Shown: positions 36,321-45,820, counted from the first letter of the stretch. The stretch is DNA of 64,000 nucleotides from Agrobacterium fabrum str. C58 (GCF_000092025.1 NC_003062.2:1362001-1426000); one strand, 5' to 3'. Numbers and translations are program-made. The notes: generated by a model from the sequence alone, not told the origin.

Positions 36321-37538
36321 TCAGCGAAGGACGCGTCGCTCCACCAGCGACTGGGCGCGATCCATGGCGTCCTTTGGATCGGCATTTTCGAGAAGCACCT
36401 TCAACACCTGCTCGAGCACGATCTGCTGGATTTCGGGCGTCTTGCCCTCATGTCCCATCACAAGCTGCGGAAGGGCGTTCTGCATCTGGCCCTCATAGAC
36501 CTTCAGCCATGGCCGCTTCGCCTGCTCTTCGGCAGACATGTCGATCTTGGTGCCGACACCCGTCCCCATTGCGGCCTGAAGGCCTTTCTGGTTCTCGGGG
36601 GAATAGGCCCATTTGATGAAGGCGCCCGCAGCATCCTTGTGCTTCGTGTTGGCGTTGACCACGAGAGCGGTCATGATGAGGCCCTGCGCCTTGTCCGGGA
36701 AAGGCGAGGGTGCTGCGGCGAAATTGAGCTGCGGGGCGTTCTGGTTGAAGATTGCCGCCACGCCGCCATTATCGACGTTCATGGCGATCTTGCCTTCCCA
36801 GAACATGCGGCGATAGGTGGCCGCATCCGCGCCGCGTGGCGTCACGGCGGCATCATAAACCTGCTTGTAGGCGGTGACGCCCTTGATGACGTCAGGGCTG
36901 TTGAGCGTGAGCTTGCCGTCCTTGTCGCTCCAGCGACCGCCAAATCCGAAGACGTAGTTGCAGAGATCCTGCCAGAAACCGGCGCGCTCCGCCATTGTGG
37001 CGCGGTAGGCATAACCATACACGCCGTCCTTGGTTTTCTCCTTGGCGGCCGCCAGGAAGCTTTCGAAATCCTTCGGCGGTTCCGGCAGGATGTCCTTGTT
37101 GTACAGCAGCGCATAACCCGTCGTGTCGAACAGCAGACCGTAACGGACGTCCTTCACCTTCATGAAGCGGTCCGGCCCCAGGAATTCGTGATCCTTGTCG
37201 CTGATCATATCATCGAGCGGCAGCAGGCGACCGGATGGAATGGCAGCGAAGAAATCGGTCTGGTCGAAGCGCACGAGGTCCGGTCCGCCGCCGCCACCCA
37301 TCTGGGTGAAGACCGTGTTGGCTAGGCTGGAAAACGGAATTGCGATGGGTTCAACTTCGACCTTGTCCTGACTTTCGTTGAATTTCTGGATCCACGCCTT
37401 GACCCGGTCGCCACGTCCGGCTTCCGCAAAAACCGCGGCGGCGAAGGTGATCTTGTCCTTGGCCAGCGCCGGCGCTGCCCAGGATGCAAGCGCCGTCGCC
37501 ATCGTGGCCGCAATCAAGGATTTTACGATATTGCTCAT
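36321..37538 (-). CDS. Carbohydrate ABC transporter substrate-binding protein (family 1)
   Basis: A 405-residue extracellular solute-binding protein. Signal peptide residues 1-26 (hydrophobic core LIAATMATALASW, ending PALAK). The mature protein has the family-1 pattern KVEVEPIAIPFSSLANTVF, GYALLYNKDILPEPPKDFE and the late AAGAFIKWAYSPENQK. GGGAGGAG lies about 7 nt before the start. First gene of the minus-strand block, controlled presumably by the GntR gene immediately upstream. Confidence 0.93.
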   Translation of the reverse strand: MSNIVKSLIAATMATALASWAAPALAKDKITFAAAVFAEAGRGDRVKAWIQKFNESQDKVEVEPIAIPFSSLANTVFTQMGGGGGPDLVRFDQTDFFAAIPSGRLLPLDDMISDKDHEFLGPDRFMKVKDVRYGLLFDTTGYALLYNKDILPEPPKDFESFLAAAKEKTKDGVYGYAYRATMAERAGFWQDLCNYVFGFGGRWSDKDGKLTLNSPDVIKGVTAYKQVYDAAVTPRGADAATYRRMFWEGKIAMNVDNGGVAAIFNQNAPQLNFAAAPSPFPDKAQGLIMTALVVNANTKHKDAAGAFIKWAYSPENQKGLQAAMGTGVGTKIDMSAEEQAKRPWLKVYEGQMQNALPQLVMGHEGKTPEIQQIVLEQVLKVLLENADPKDAMDRAQSLVERRVLR

Positions 37539-37661
37539 CCATGCTCCTCCCTGAGCTTTTTTATTGGCGCCTCCCGAGCGCCATAAGTCATTGCAAAATA
37601 TGTATTTCAGAAATCTTTCTTCGTTGCGGACGGATGTCGGACATCCAATGGCGCCGCTGTC

Positions 37662-38417
37662 TCAAATCTTGAAAATCGGTTCGATGCTGCAATCCAGCAG
37701 GCGAGGGTCTATGCCCGTCTCCATTTCATCGAACATGGAGTCGACGAAGCCGACCAAGGCGTCCGTTGCGGCAAGCGCCGTGTCCAGATGGCGGTTCGCG
37801 ACGGCATTCAGGACCGAAAGATGGCAATCGACCGTCTGCGTCAGGTCGGATTTTCCATGTGTCACCGTGTGGTGAATGAAGCCGATGCGCCGATAGATCG
37901 TGTGCAGCGGCCGCAGGGTATGTTCGAGGAAAGGTTCGTTCGCCGCCGCCAGCAAAATCTGGTCGATCCGACGGTCGAGCAGGTTGAATTCGCTGAGCGT
38001 GATCTGCTCCCGTCGTTCACGCAGGGCGCGTTCGATATGCAGCATCTGATTGCGATGGGAGAGGCTTGCCCGCTCCACCGCAAGCCGCATGACGAAGCGC
38101 TCCATGTCCCGGCGAAGCTGTAGCAGCAGGCGTTCACGCGCCAGATCGATCGGCGCGACTCTGAGTCCGTGGCGGGGCAGCACGACCAGCAGCGTATCGG
38201 CGGCAAGACGGCTGACGGCATTATGAACCGGCGTCCGGCCCAGCCCCGTGGCGTCCTGCAATTCCTGCAATGTCAGTTGCCGGCCGGGCTTCAGCTCGCA
38301 ATTGATCAGCAGTTCCTCGATGCGCTCATAAGCGAGATCGAAGAAGTTGACGCGGTTTGCCCGCTTCGGCTTTTCCCCGTCCGTTACCAGTTCGGGTTTC
38401 GTCTGCTTGCGTGCCAT
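37662..38417 (-). CDS. GntR-family (FCD-domain) transcriptional regulator of the sugar-acid locus
   Basis: A 251-residue FadR-subfamily regulator. A charged 30-residue N-terminal tail precedes the winged helix (LTLQELQDATGLGRTPVHNA, about residues 52-71), followed by an FCD domain with ligand-type histidines (HTVTHGKSD, VDCHLSVLNA). The start is MARKQTKPEL with GGAGACCGGAG upstream. It stands between the importer block and the divergent catabolic genes, so it most likely controls both through the 160-bp intergenic region. Effector unknown. Confidence 0.88.
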   Translation of the reverse strand: MARKQTKPELVTDGEKPKRANRVNFFDLAYERIEELLINCELKPGRQLTLQELQDATGLGRTPVHNAVSRLAADTLLVVLPRHGLRVAPIDLARERLLLQLRRDMERFVMRLAVERASLSHRNQMLHIERALRERREQITLSEFNLLDRRIDQILLAAANEPFLEHTLRPLHTIYRRIGFIHHTVTHGKSDLTQTVDCHLSVLNAVANRHLDTALAATDALVGFVDSMFDEMETGIDPRLLDCSIEPIFKI

Positions 38418-38472
38418 CTCCGGTCTCCTCCCGTCGCGGTCAACAAACTCAGTACATAAATTGCTATAAAAC

Positions 38473-38498
38473 ATGTTGTGAAATTTTACAAGCAACAT
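38473..38498. promoter_or_regulatory. Candidate GntR operator in the divergent region
   Basis: Nested inverted repeats: ATGTTG (38473-38478) with CAACAT (38493-38498), and TTGTGAAATTTTACAA (38476-38491), which is palindromic apart from two positions. It lies in the AT-rich part of the gap between the regulator and the catabolic operon. Confidence 0.4.
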
Positions 38499-38577
38499 TA
38501 TTGTCCTGATCGAGACTGGCTGGGAGGCTGGTCAGTCAATCGGGAGACGCGACCGAGGTGGGCGCGCGGAGGAGCTA

Positions 38578-39780
38578 ATGAAGATTACGTCTGTCGAAAC
38601 TTTGCGGACCGAGGAGTTCTCAAATGTGCTTTGGGTGCGCATCCACACCGATGCCGGGGTGATCGGGCTGGGTGAGACCTTCTATGGCGCAGGCGCGGTC
38701 GAGGCTCATATCCACGATGTGCTCGCCGGTCGCCTGCTTGGCCGCGACCCGATGCGGATTGAAGCGCATTCCCGCGAACTGGTGAATCTGCCGATGGCGC
38801 AGGCCTCGACCGGTGCCGAATATCGTGCGGCTTCGGCGATCGATCTGGCACTGTGGGATATTTTCGGCAAGGTCTGCAATCAGCCGGTCCATCAGATGCT
38901 GGGCGGCCTCTGCCACGATCGTATTCCCGTCTACAACACCTGCGCCGGTTACGGCTATGTGCGGTCCAACAAGATCAAGCCGGTCGATACCTGGAATTTT
39001 CGCGACGATGCCGAAGGCCCCTATGAAGATCTCAGGGCGTTCATGACGGATGCGGGCGCACTTGCCGAAAACCTGCTGGAGCAGGGCATTTCGGCCATGA
39101 AGATCTGGCCCTTCGATCCCGCGGCCATCGAAAACGACGGGCGCTACATCACCAGCGAGCAGCTGCGCGCAGCCCTTTTGCCGTTCGAGCAGATACGCAA
39201 ACGTGTGGGTGACCGCATGCAGATCATGGTGGAGTTTCATAGCCTCTGGAACCTGCCGACGATCAAGAAGATCGCCCGCGAACTCGAGGCCTTCGATCCG
39301 ACATGGTACGAAGATCCGATACGGATGAACTCGGTATCCGCCCTTTCGGAACTCGCCGCCTCCACCAGCGTGCCGATCTGTGCCTCGGAAACGCTCGGTT
39401 CCCGTTTCCCCTACAAGGACATGCTGGAAGCCGGCGCGATCGGCATCGTCATGACCGATCTGGTCTGGACAGGCGGTCTGACCGAAGGCCGCAAGATCGC
39501 CGCATTGGCCGATACCTATCATCGCCCCTATGCGCCGCATGATTGCACCGGGCCTGTCGCCTATGCCGCAGCCGTCCATTCCTCCTTTTCGCAGACCAAC
39601 ACCATGATCCAGGAGTCGGTGCGCGCTTTTTACACCGGCTGGTACTGCGAGCTGGTGACAAATCTGCCCGTCATCGAAAACGGCTTCGTGCTGCCGATGG
39701 AAGGACCCGGCCTCGGGACCGAATTGCTGCCCAAGGTCTTCGAGCGGCCGGACCTGACGGTCCGCGTCAGCACGCTGTGA
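38578..39780 (+). CDS. Enolase-superfamily (mandelate racemase/muconate lactonizing) protein, probable sugar-acid dehydratase
   Basis: A 400-residue enolase-superfamily protein: N-terminal capping domain, then the barrel with metal-binding residues in MVEFH, WYEDPI and CASETLG, and a late YAPHDCTGP with a histidine-aspartate pair. The second strand reads MKIWPFD, that is K-x-W rather than the K-x-K of mandelate racemase, and the first metal ligand is followed by a histidine (E-x-H), as in acid-sugar dehydratases of the ManD/GalD type. So dehydration of an aldonate is more likely than racemisation. GGAGGAG precedes the start. First gene of the catabolic operon. Confidence 0.87.
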   Translation: MKITSVETLRTEEFSNVLWVRIHTDAGVIGLGETFYGAGAVEAHIHDVLAGRLLGRDPMRIEAHSRELVNLPMAQASTGAEYRAASAIDLALWDIFGKVCNQPVHQMLGGLCHDRIPVYNTCAGYGYVRSNKIKPVDTWNFRDDAEGPYEDLRAFMTDAGALAENLLEQGISAMKIWPFDPAAIENDGRYITSEQLRAALLPFEQIRKRVGDRMQIMVEFHSLWNLPTIKKIARELEAFDPTWYEDPIRMNSVSALSELAASTSVPICASETLGSRFPYKDMLEAGAIGIVMTDLVWTGGLTEGRKIAALADTYHRPYAPHDCTGPVAYAAAVHSSFSQTNTMIQESVRAFYTGWYCELVTNLPVIENGFVLPMEGPGLGTELLPKVFERPDLTVRVSTL

Positions 39781-39790
39781 GGAGGGCATC

Positions 39791-40561
39791 ATGAGCAATC
39801 AGATCATCTTCGATCTCGGCGGGCGCACGGCGCTTGTTACCGGTTCTTCACGCGGCCTCGGCCGCGCAATGGCAGAAGGACTTGCCGTCGCGGGGGCACG
39901 CATCCTCATTAACGGCACCGATCCGTCGCGTGTCGCGCAAACGGTTCAGGAGTTTCGCAATGTCGGCCATGACGCCGAGGCGGTCGCCTTTGACGTCACC
40001 TCCGAAAGCGAAATCATTGAGGCTTTCGCCAGGCTTGATGAGCAGGGGATAGACGTCGACATTCTCGTCAACAATGCCGGCATCCAGTTCCGCAAACCGA
40101 TGATCGAGCTGGAGACGGCCGACTGGCAGCGGGTAATCGACACCAACCTCACTAGCGCCTTCATGATTGGCCGTGAGGCGGCAAAACGGATGATCCCGCG
40201 GGGATATGGCAAGATCGTCAATATCGGCTCGCTGACCAGCGAACTGGCCCGCGCGACGGTGGCGCCCTACACCGTGGCCAAGGGCGGCATCAAGATGCTG
40301 ACCCGCGCCATGGCGGCGGAATGGGCGCAATACGGCATTCAGGCGAACGCCATCGGCCCCGGCTACATGCTGACCGACATGAATCAGGCATTGATCGACA
40401 ATCCGGAATTTGACGCCTGGGTGAAGGCGCGCACGCCCGCGAAACGCTGGGGCAAGCCGCAGGAACTTGTCGGAACCGCCGTGTTCCTGTCTGCTTCGGC
40501 CTCCGACTACGTCAATGGCCAGATAATCTATGTCGATGGTGGAATGCTGTCGGTTCTCTAG
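39791..40561 (+). CDS. SDR oxidoreductase, gluconate 5-dehydrogenase-like
   Basis: A 256-residue short-chain dehydrogenase. Cofactor motif TGSSRGLGRAMAEGL (residues 18-32), NNAGI at about 92, catalytic serine in NIGSLTSE, Y-x-x-x-K in YTVAKGG and the gluconate 5-dehydrogenase-like IGPGYMLTDMNQALIDN. GGAGG lies 6 nt before the ATG and 10 nt after the preceding stop. Together with the next gene it resembles the IdnO/IdnD pair that interconverts idonate, 5-ketogluconate and gluconate, but the true substrate may differ. Confidence 0.88.
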   Translation: MSNQIIFDLGGRTALVTGSSRGLGRAMAEGLAVAGARILINGTDPSRVAQTVQEFRNVGHDAEAVAFDVTSESEIIEAFARLDEQGIDVDILVNNAGIQFRKPMIELETADWQRVIDTNLTSAFMIGREAAKRMIPRGYGKIVNIGSLTSELARATVAPYTVAKGGIKMLTRAMAAEWAQYGIQANAIGPGYMLTDMNQALIDNPEFDAWVKARTPAKRWGKPQELVGTAVFLSASASDYVNGQIIYVDGGMLSVL

Positions 40562-40610
40562 AACCGCCGCCATCCTTGATGCCAACAGAAATTGGCGGGA
40601 GGAGACGCGC

Positions 40611-41654
40611 ATGCGCGGAGTCGTCATTCATGCAGCAAAAGACCTGCGGGTAGAGGACGTTGCTGGCCAGCCACTTGCCGCGGACGAGGTGCGGGTGGCC
40701 GTTGCCGTCGGCGGAATTTGCGGCTCGGATCTGCATTATTATAACCATGGCGGCTTCGGCACGGTGCGCGTGCGCGAGCCGATGGCGCTCGGTCATGAGT
40801 TTGCCGGTACGGTGGTTGAGGTGGGCAGTTCGGTCTCGCATCTCGTGCCCGGCATGCGCGTGGCCGTCAATCCGAGCCTGCCTTGCGGCACCTGCCGCTA
40901 TTGCGCTCAGGGCAGGCAGAATCAGTGCCTGGACATGCGCTTCATGGGCAGCGCCATGCGCTCCCCCCATGTTCAGGGCGGTTTCCGTGAAGTCGTGACC
41001 GTCCATTCAACGCAACCGGTACAGATCGCCGACGGACTTTCCATGGGTGAGGCAGCCATGGCCGAGCCTTTGGCCGTGTGCCTCCATGCCGCGCGTCAGG
41101 CGGGATCGCTTCTGGGCAAGACGGTGCTGATAACCGGTGCCGGGCCGATCGGCATGCTTAGCCTGCTGGTTGCCCGTCTTGCCGGCGCGGCGCATATCGT
41201 CGTTACCGATGTCGCCGATGCACCGCTCGATCTGGCGCGACGTATCGGCGCGGATGAAGCCGTCAACATCCTGCGCGATGCCGACATGCTTGAAAAATAC
41301 CGATTTGAAAAAGGCGTCTTCGACGTCCTGTTCGAAGCCTCCGGCAATCAGGCGGCACTTCTCCCGGCGCTGGATCTGCTCCGGCCGGGCGGTATTATCG
41401 TCCAGCTCGGTCTTGGCGGAGACTTCACCATTCCGATGAACCTCATCGTTGCCAAAGAGCTGCAGCTGCGCGGAACGTTCCGCTTCCACGAGGAATTTGC
41501 CCAGGCGGTGAATATGATGGGACGTGGCCTGATCGACGTTAAGCCTTTGATCAGCGCCACATTGCCGTTCGATCAGGCCCGCGAGGCTTTCGATCTTGCC
41601 GGTGACCGCGCAAAAAGCATGAAAGTGCAGCTTGCCTTCAGCGGAGCAGCCTGA
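40611..41654 (+). CDS. Zinc-dependent alcohol dehydrogenase, L-idonate 5-dehydrogenase-like
   Basis: A 347-residue medium-chain dehydrogenase. Catalytic zinc ligands are in GGICGSDLHYY and GHEFAG; the structural zinc cysteines are in NPSLPCGTCRYCAQGRQNQC; the NAD motif is VLITGAGPIGMLS. HYYNHGGFGTVRVREPMALG is typical of L-idonate 5-dehydrogenases. The start is fixed by the family N-terminus MRGVVIHAAKDLRVED with GGGAGGAG upstream. Its stop overlaps the next ATG by 1 nt. Confidence 0.9.
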   Translation: MRGVVIHAAKDLRVEDVAGQPLAADEVRVAVAVGGICGSDLHYYNHGGFGTVRVREPMALGHEFAGTVVEVGSSVSHLVPGMRVAVNPSLPCGTCRYCAQGRQNQCLDMRFMGSAMRSPHVQGGFREVVTVHSTQPVQIADGLSMGEAAMAEPLAVCLHAARQAGSLLGKTVLITGAGPIGMLSLLVARLAGAAHIVVTDVADAPLDLARRIGADEAVNILRDADMLEKYRFEKGVFDVLFEASGNQAALLPALDLLRPGGIIVQLGLGGDFTIPMNLIVAKELQLRGTFRFHEEFAQAVNMMGRGLIDVKPLISATLPFDQAREAFDLAGDRAKSMKVQLAFSGAA

Positions 41655-42142
41655 TGAAGACCGTTACCGCCAGGCCGCTGACAGCGGAAGCCTTCGCGCC
41701 CTACGGCTCTGTCGCCGACATCTCCGAACTTGAAAATCTGGTGTCGCTTGCGGATGCCTATGAGGGAACCGGCGAAGCAAAAACACCAGTGCTTCAACTC
41801 GTACAGGCGAAGGCAATGTCGGGTTCTCCGGTCATTTCGCAAATGGAAATACATCCATTCTCCAGCCAGACTTTTCTGCCGCTCGACCAGTCGTCATCTC
41901 TGATCGTGGTTTGCGAAGCAGGTGAGGACGGGATGCCGGACGAATCCACCATAAAGGCCTTTCTGGCAAGCCCCAGCCAGATCGTCACCTATCGTCACGG
42001 TGTCATGCATCACAGGCTGACGCCGCTTGCGCCCTCCGGCAGATTCGCCATGACGATGTGGCAGACGGGACGTGGTGGAGACACCGTCCTTTACCCGCTG
42101 CACACACCCGTATCGGTGGATATCTCCGACATCACCCCGTGA
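41654..42142 (+). CDS. Ureidoglycolate lyase-family protein
   Basis: A 162-residue cupin-like protein of the ureidoglycolate lyase family (PF04115). Blocks: RPLTAEAFAPYGSV, MEIHPFSSQTFLPLD and GVMHHRLTPLA. True enzymes split ureidoglycolate to glyoxylate and urea in purine breakdown, but no purine gene is near. It is the last gene of the sugar-acid operon, starting in a TGATG overlap, so it may act on a glyoxylate- or pyruvate-yielding adduct of this pathway, or be a paralogue with another role. Confidence 0.82.
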   Translation: MKTVTARPLTAEAFAPYGSVADISELENLVSLADAYEGTGEAKTPVLQLVQAKAMSGSPVISQMEIHPFSSQTFLPLDQSSSLIVVCEAGEDGMPDESTIKAFLASPSQIVTYRHGVMHHRLTPLAPSGRFAMTMWQTGRGGDTVLYPLHTPVSVDISDITP

Positions 42143-42292
42143 GCATGCGGTCGTCGGTTTTGCTCTTCTGGTCAATCAAACCGCTGCCTGAAATGTGCAT
42201 GTGAAGGCAACGCTGTGTTTCAGGCATCAGCGCATCATGACCAGTCCGTCCCTCAGCGACGGGAACCCGTTCTCATCCGGAGGGAGGGCTCT
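42143..42292. other. Convergent intergenic region with weak stem-loops
   Basis: Lies between the convergent lyase-family and livF-like genes. GCCTGAAA (42186-42193) and TTTCAGGC (42218-42225) can pair across a 24-nt loop, and CCGTC/GACGG near 42246-42261 makes a short stem. No T-run, so termination is possible but not shown. Confidence 0.3.
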
Positions 42293-43015
42293 CTAGACGG
42301 CGTGTTCACCGGGGCCGAGATAGCTTGCCATCAGTGCCGGATCGACGGCGAGTTCAGCGGCAGGACCTGAGCGGCGGACCTCGCCGAGCTCAACGAGATA
42401 GGCCTCGTCGGCGATTTCAAGCGCGGCGCGGGCGTTCTGTTCGACCAGCAGGATGGAGACGCCGGTACGGCGCAGTTCGGCGACGATGCGCAGGATTTCG
42501 GCGACGATCAACGGCGCAAGCCCGAGGCTTGGCTCATCCAGCAGCAGCAGTCTCGGCCGGCTCATCAGTGCCCGGGCGAGCGCCAGCATCTGCCTTTCGC
42601 CGCCGGAAAGCGTTCCGGCAAGCTGCTTGCTGCGCTCGCGAAGGCGCGGGAAGAGTGCATGGACCTCTTCACGGGTTTCGTTGCGCTCCTGGCGTGAGCG
42701 CAGGAAACCGCCGAGTTCGATATTGTCCTCGACCGTCATCGACCCGAACAATTCGCGCTTTTCCGGCACCAGGCAAAGGCCGGCGGCAACCCGGCCCTCG
42801 ATGGTGTCGGGCACCGGCGCGCCGTCGTAGAGAATGGTCCCGCGTGAGGGGATCACGCCCATTATGGCATTGAGCAGCGTCGTCTTGCCGGCCCCATTCG
42901 CCCCGATGACGGTGACGATGCTGCCTGCCGCCATGGCAAGAGATATGCCATGCACCACCTCGGCGCGGCCGTAAGCGACATGGATGTCCCTGATATCGAG
43001 TAGATTTCCTCTCAC
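42293..43015 (-). CDS. livF: Branched-chain-type ABC transporter ATP-binding protein (LivF)
   Basis: A 240-residue LivF-type ATPase: Walker [10 protein letters not shown] (about residues 36-44), signature [14 protein letters not shown], Walker [14 protein letters not shown] and [15 protein letters not shown]. The start is GTG at 43015, overlapping the upstream fused gene by 4 bp. Last gene of the importer that precedes the hydroxycinnamate genes. Confidence 0.93.
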   Translation of the reverse strand: MRGNLLDIRDIHVAYGRAEVVHGISLAMAAGSIVTVIGANGAGKTTLLNAIMGVIPSRGTILYDGAPVPDTIEGRVAAGLCLVPEKRELFGSMTVEDNIELGGFLRSRQERNETREEVHALFPRLRERSKQLAGTLSGGERQMLALARALMSRPRLLLLDEPSLGLAPLIVAEILRIVAELRRTGVSILLVEQNARAALEIADEAYLVELGEVRRSGPAAELAVDPALMASYLGPGEHAV

Positions 43016-44784
43016 GCCGCACCCCCTAGATAGGCCGCGATCACGGCCGGATGTTGCCTTATGTCCGCAGGCTTGCCTTCGGCGATCAATGTGCCGAAGT
43101 CCAGCACGACGATATGATCGACCAGCCCCATGACGAAGCCCATGTCGTGCTCGACAAGCAGCACGCTCACACCTTCTGCCCGCAGTTTCTTCAGGAGATC
43201 GGCGAGCTCCTGTTTTTCGCCGTGGCGCAGGCCTGCCGCCGGTTCGTCGAGCAACAGCAGGGTCGGGTTGAGGCAGAGCGCGCGCGCGATTTCGAGGATA
43301 CGGATCTGCCCGAGCGCGAGGTCGCCGGCCGGACGGTCGCGATGGGCGCCGAGGCCGACGCGGTCAAGCTGGTCGGCGGCTTCGGCCAGAAGGGCCTGCT
43401 CCTGCCTGCGTTCGAGCCGGAAGAAGCTGCGGAACATGCCCGCATTGCCGCGCAGATGTGCGCCCAGCGCCACGTTCTCCAGAACAGACATCGTCGGCAG
43501 CACCTTGGCGTGCTGGAAGGTTCTGGCAATGCCCCGTCGTGCGATCAGCCGCGGATTGAGGCCCGACAATCTTTGTCCCTGATAGGTGACTTCTCCACCG
43601 GACAGGTTGAGGATGCCGGTGATGAGGTTGAAGGTGGTGCTCTTGCCGGCGCCATTCGGGCCGATCAGGCCGATGATCTGCCCGGCCTTGATGTCGAAGC
43701 TGACATCATTGACTGCTGTCAGCCCGCCAAAGGCCTTGCGGACCCTGTCGACCCGCACCAGCGGGCTGCCCGTTTGCGGCATGGGGCGTTTGTCCAACGC
43801 TTCGCCATCACGCCGGATGGTGCGGGGCGGCCGCGCGGGCAGGTATCTTTCCAGAAGCGGCCAGAGACCATCACGGGAAAGCTGCAGGATAAGGACGAGC
43901 AGCACACCGAATACGATCATTTCGAAATTGACCGATGTGCCGAGGAGGCCGGGCAGTACCCGTTGCAGCACCTCCTTCAACACCAGCACGACACTTGCGC
44001 CGAAGATCGCCCCGACAACACGGCCGGAGCCGCCCACCACGGCCATCAGCATATAGGTGATGCCCATGTCGAGGCCGAAGGGGGTCGGGTTGATCGATCG
44101 CTGCATATGGGCGTAAAGCCAGCCGGAAAGCGCGGCCACCACGGCCGCAAACACGAAGACGGTAAGCTTGGCGCGCTCGATATTGACACCGAAGGCCTCC
44201 GCCGCCTGCGAACCGCCGCGTAGAGCGCGAATGCCGCGCCCGACGCGACTGTCGAGCAGGTTCTGTGCGCCGATCGCCACCGCGATGACGAAGATCCAGA
44301 TGATGTAATAGATCGAACTGCTGCTCATCAGCGCTTCGCCGCCAAGCGATAGCGGCGGTATGCCTGAAATTCCGTCATAACGGCCGAGAAGTTCGATGCG
44401 GCCGAACAGGTAATAAATCGCAAGACCCCAGGCGATGGTGCCAAGCGGCAGGTAGTGGCCAGATAGCCGAACCGTCATCAAGCCCAGCGGCAAAGCGACA
44501 ACCGCGCCGACGAGGAGGGACAGCGGCAAGGTCAGCCAGGGCGAGAAACCGTAGGCAGAGGTCAGAACCGCCGTCGTATAGGCGCCGAAACCACAGAATG
44601 CTGCCTGACCGAAAGAGGTCATGCCGCCGACGCCGGTCAACAGCACGAGCCCGATGGCCACAAGCGAAGCAAGGCCGATATTGTTGGCGAGCGTCACCCA
44701 GAAGGGCGGAACAGGCAGAAGCGGAAAGATGGCGACGAGAAAAAGCGCAGCTACCGCGGGATAAAGATGTTTACCTAAGGTCAT
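43012..44784 (-). CDS. Fused LivM permease and LivG ATPase
   Basis: A 590-residue fusion. Residues 1-315 are a LivM permease (about nine membrane segments, [33 protein letters not shown]). A linker of about 30 residues ([18 protein letters not shown]) joins it to a LivG ATPase: Walker [10 protein letters not shown], signature region [16 protein letters not shown], Walker [12 protein letters not shown], then [11 protein letters not shown]. The start at 44784 has AGGAAGAG 4 nt upstream and follows the LivH stop (TGACATG). Fused forms are known in several proteobacteria. Confidence 0.92.
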   Translation of the reverse strand: MTLGKHLYPAVAALFLVAIFPLLPVPPFWVTLANNIGLASLVAIGLVLLTGVGGMTSFGQAAFCGFGAYTTAVLTSAYGFSPWLTLPLSLLVGAVVALPLGLMTVRLSGHYLPLGTIAWGLAIYYLFGRIELLGRYDGISGIPPLSLGGEALMSSSSIYYIIWIFVIAVAIGAQNLLDSRVGRGIRALRGGSQAAEAFGVNIERAKLTVFVFAAVVAALSGWLYAHMQRSINPTPFGLDMGITYMLMAVVGGSGRVVGAIFGASVVLVLKEVLQRVLPGLLGTSVNFEMIVFGVLLVLILQLSRDGLWPLLERYLPARPPRTIRRDGEALDKRPMPQTGSPLVRVDRVRKAFGGLTAVNDVSFDIKAGQIIGLIGPNGAGKSTTFNLITGILNLSGGEVTYQGQRLSGLNPRLIARRGIARTFQHAKVLPTMSVLENVALGAHLRGNAGMFRSFFRLERRQEQALLAEAADQLDRVGLGAHRDRPAGDLALGQIRILEIARALCLNPTLLLLDEPAAGLRHGEKQELADLLKKLRAEGVSVLLVEHDMGFVMGLVDHIVVLDFGTLIAEGKPADIRQHPAVIAAYLGGAA

Positions 44785-44785
44785 G

Positions 44786-45820
44786 TCACTCTTCCTCATG
44801 ATGGCTTGCGCCGAAGGAAAGCCAGATCAAAACGGGCACGATGAGGCCGAACACGATGATCTCCTTGAAGTCGCTAGCAAAAAAGGAGGCGAAAGCCTCG
44901 ATGAGTCCAACGCCCACCGCCGCAACCGCCGTGACGGGAAAGCTCGCCATGCCGCCGAGAATGGCAGCGACAAAACCCTTGAGACCAATGAGGAAGCCCG
45001 TATCGTAGAAGATGGTCGTGATTGGCCCGATCAATACGCCCGAAATCGCGGCTATGGCTGCGGCCAGCACAAAGGCGGTGACGCCGGTGAGTTCCGTTCG
45101 AACACCGACGAGACGGGCGCCGAGCCGGTTGATCGCCGTTGCTTTCAGCGCCTTGCCGAGCAGTGTCTTTTCGAAAAACAGGTAAAGACCGATCATGACG
45201 AGGATGGTCGCGAGATAGATGAAAATGCTCTGGGCAGTAACGAGCATTGGCCCCAGCGTGAAACCACCATCACTGAGCGCCGCCGCGCGCAGGCCTTCCG
45301 GACCGAAGAAAGCGAGCCCGAGGCCCATCAACGCCAGATGCACACCGACGGAGGCAATCAGCAGAACGAGAACGGAAGCATCGGAAAGCGGCCGGTAGGC
45401 GATGCGATAGACGTAATATCCCATGGGCGCGATGATCGCGATGGTAATCATGGCACGCAGGAACGAGGGGAGCTGCATGGGCGCCAGAATTGCGACGAGC
45501 CCGTAAATCGCGCCGGGCAGGGCAAGGTTGACGGCAAGCGCCTGCAACAGTCGCGGAAGGCGCATGTCCCGCCGCATTGCCCACAGATCCAGCACAAGAG
45601 CGACGACGCCCATGCACAGCAGCAGGTTCAGCGTGCCCGGCACACGGCCGGCATCCAGCAGCGCCAGGGTCAAAGCGCCATGGGCGACGAACTCACCCTG
45701 CGGAATGAAGATCACCCGCGTGACCGAGAAAACCAGAACGATGGCAAGGCCCAGCAGCGCATAAATCGCGCCGTTGGTGACGCCGTCCTGGATCAGGAAA
45801 GTGGCAATTGTCGCGTCCAA
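44786..45820 (-). CDS. livH: Branched-chain-type ABC transporter permease (LivH)
   Basis: A 344-residue LivH-family permease with eight or nine hydrophobic segments: [36 protein letters not shown] and the cytoplasmic RAAALSDGG to [19 protein letters not shown]. The start appears to be TTG at 45820 with AAGGGTG 6 nt upstream; no ATG is in frame before the first membrane segment. The 138-bp gap to the binding-protein gene contains a perfect hairpin. Confidence 0.9.
   Translation of the reverse strand: MDATIATFLIQDGVTNGAIYALLGLAIVLVFSVTRVIFIPQGEFVAHGALTLALLDAGRVPGTLNLLLCMGVVALVLDLWAMRRDMRLPRLLQALAVNLALPGAIYGLVAILAPMQLPSFLRAMITIAIIAPMGYYVYRIAYRPLSDASVLVLLIASVGVHLALMGLGLAFFGPEGLRAAALSDGGFTLGPMLVTAQSIFIYLATILVMIGLYLFFEKTLLGKALKATAINRLGARLVGVRTELTGVTAFVLAAAIAAISGVLIGPITTIFYDTGFLIGLKGFVAAILGGMASFPVTAVAAVGVGLIEAFASFFASDFKEIIVFGLIVPVLIWLSFGASHHEEE

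Noticed and set aside
38620..39798. A 392-codon minus-strand frame opposite the enolase-superfamily gene
   Set aside because: Shadow frame; the plus-strand product has complete catalytic motifs and a strong ribosome site.
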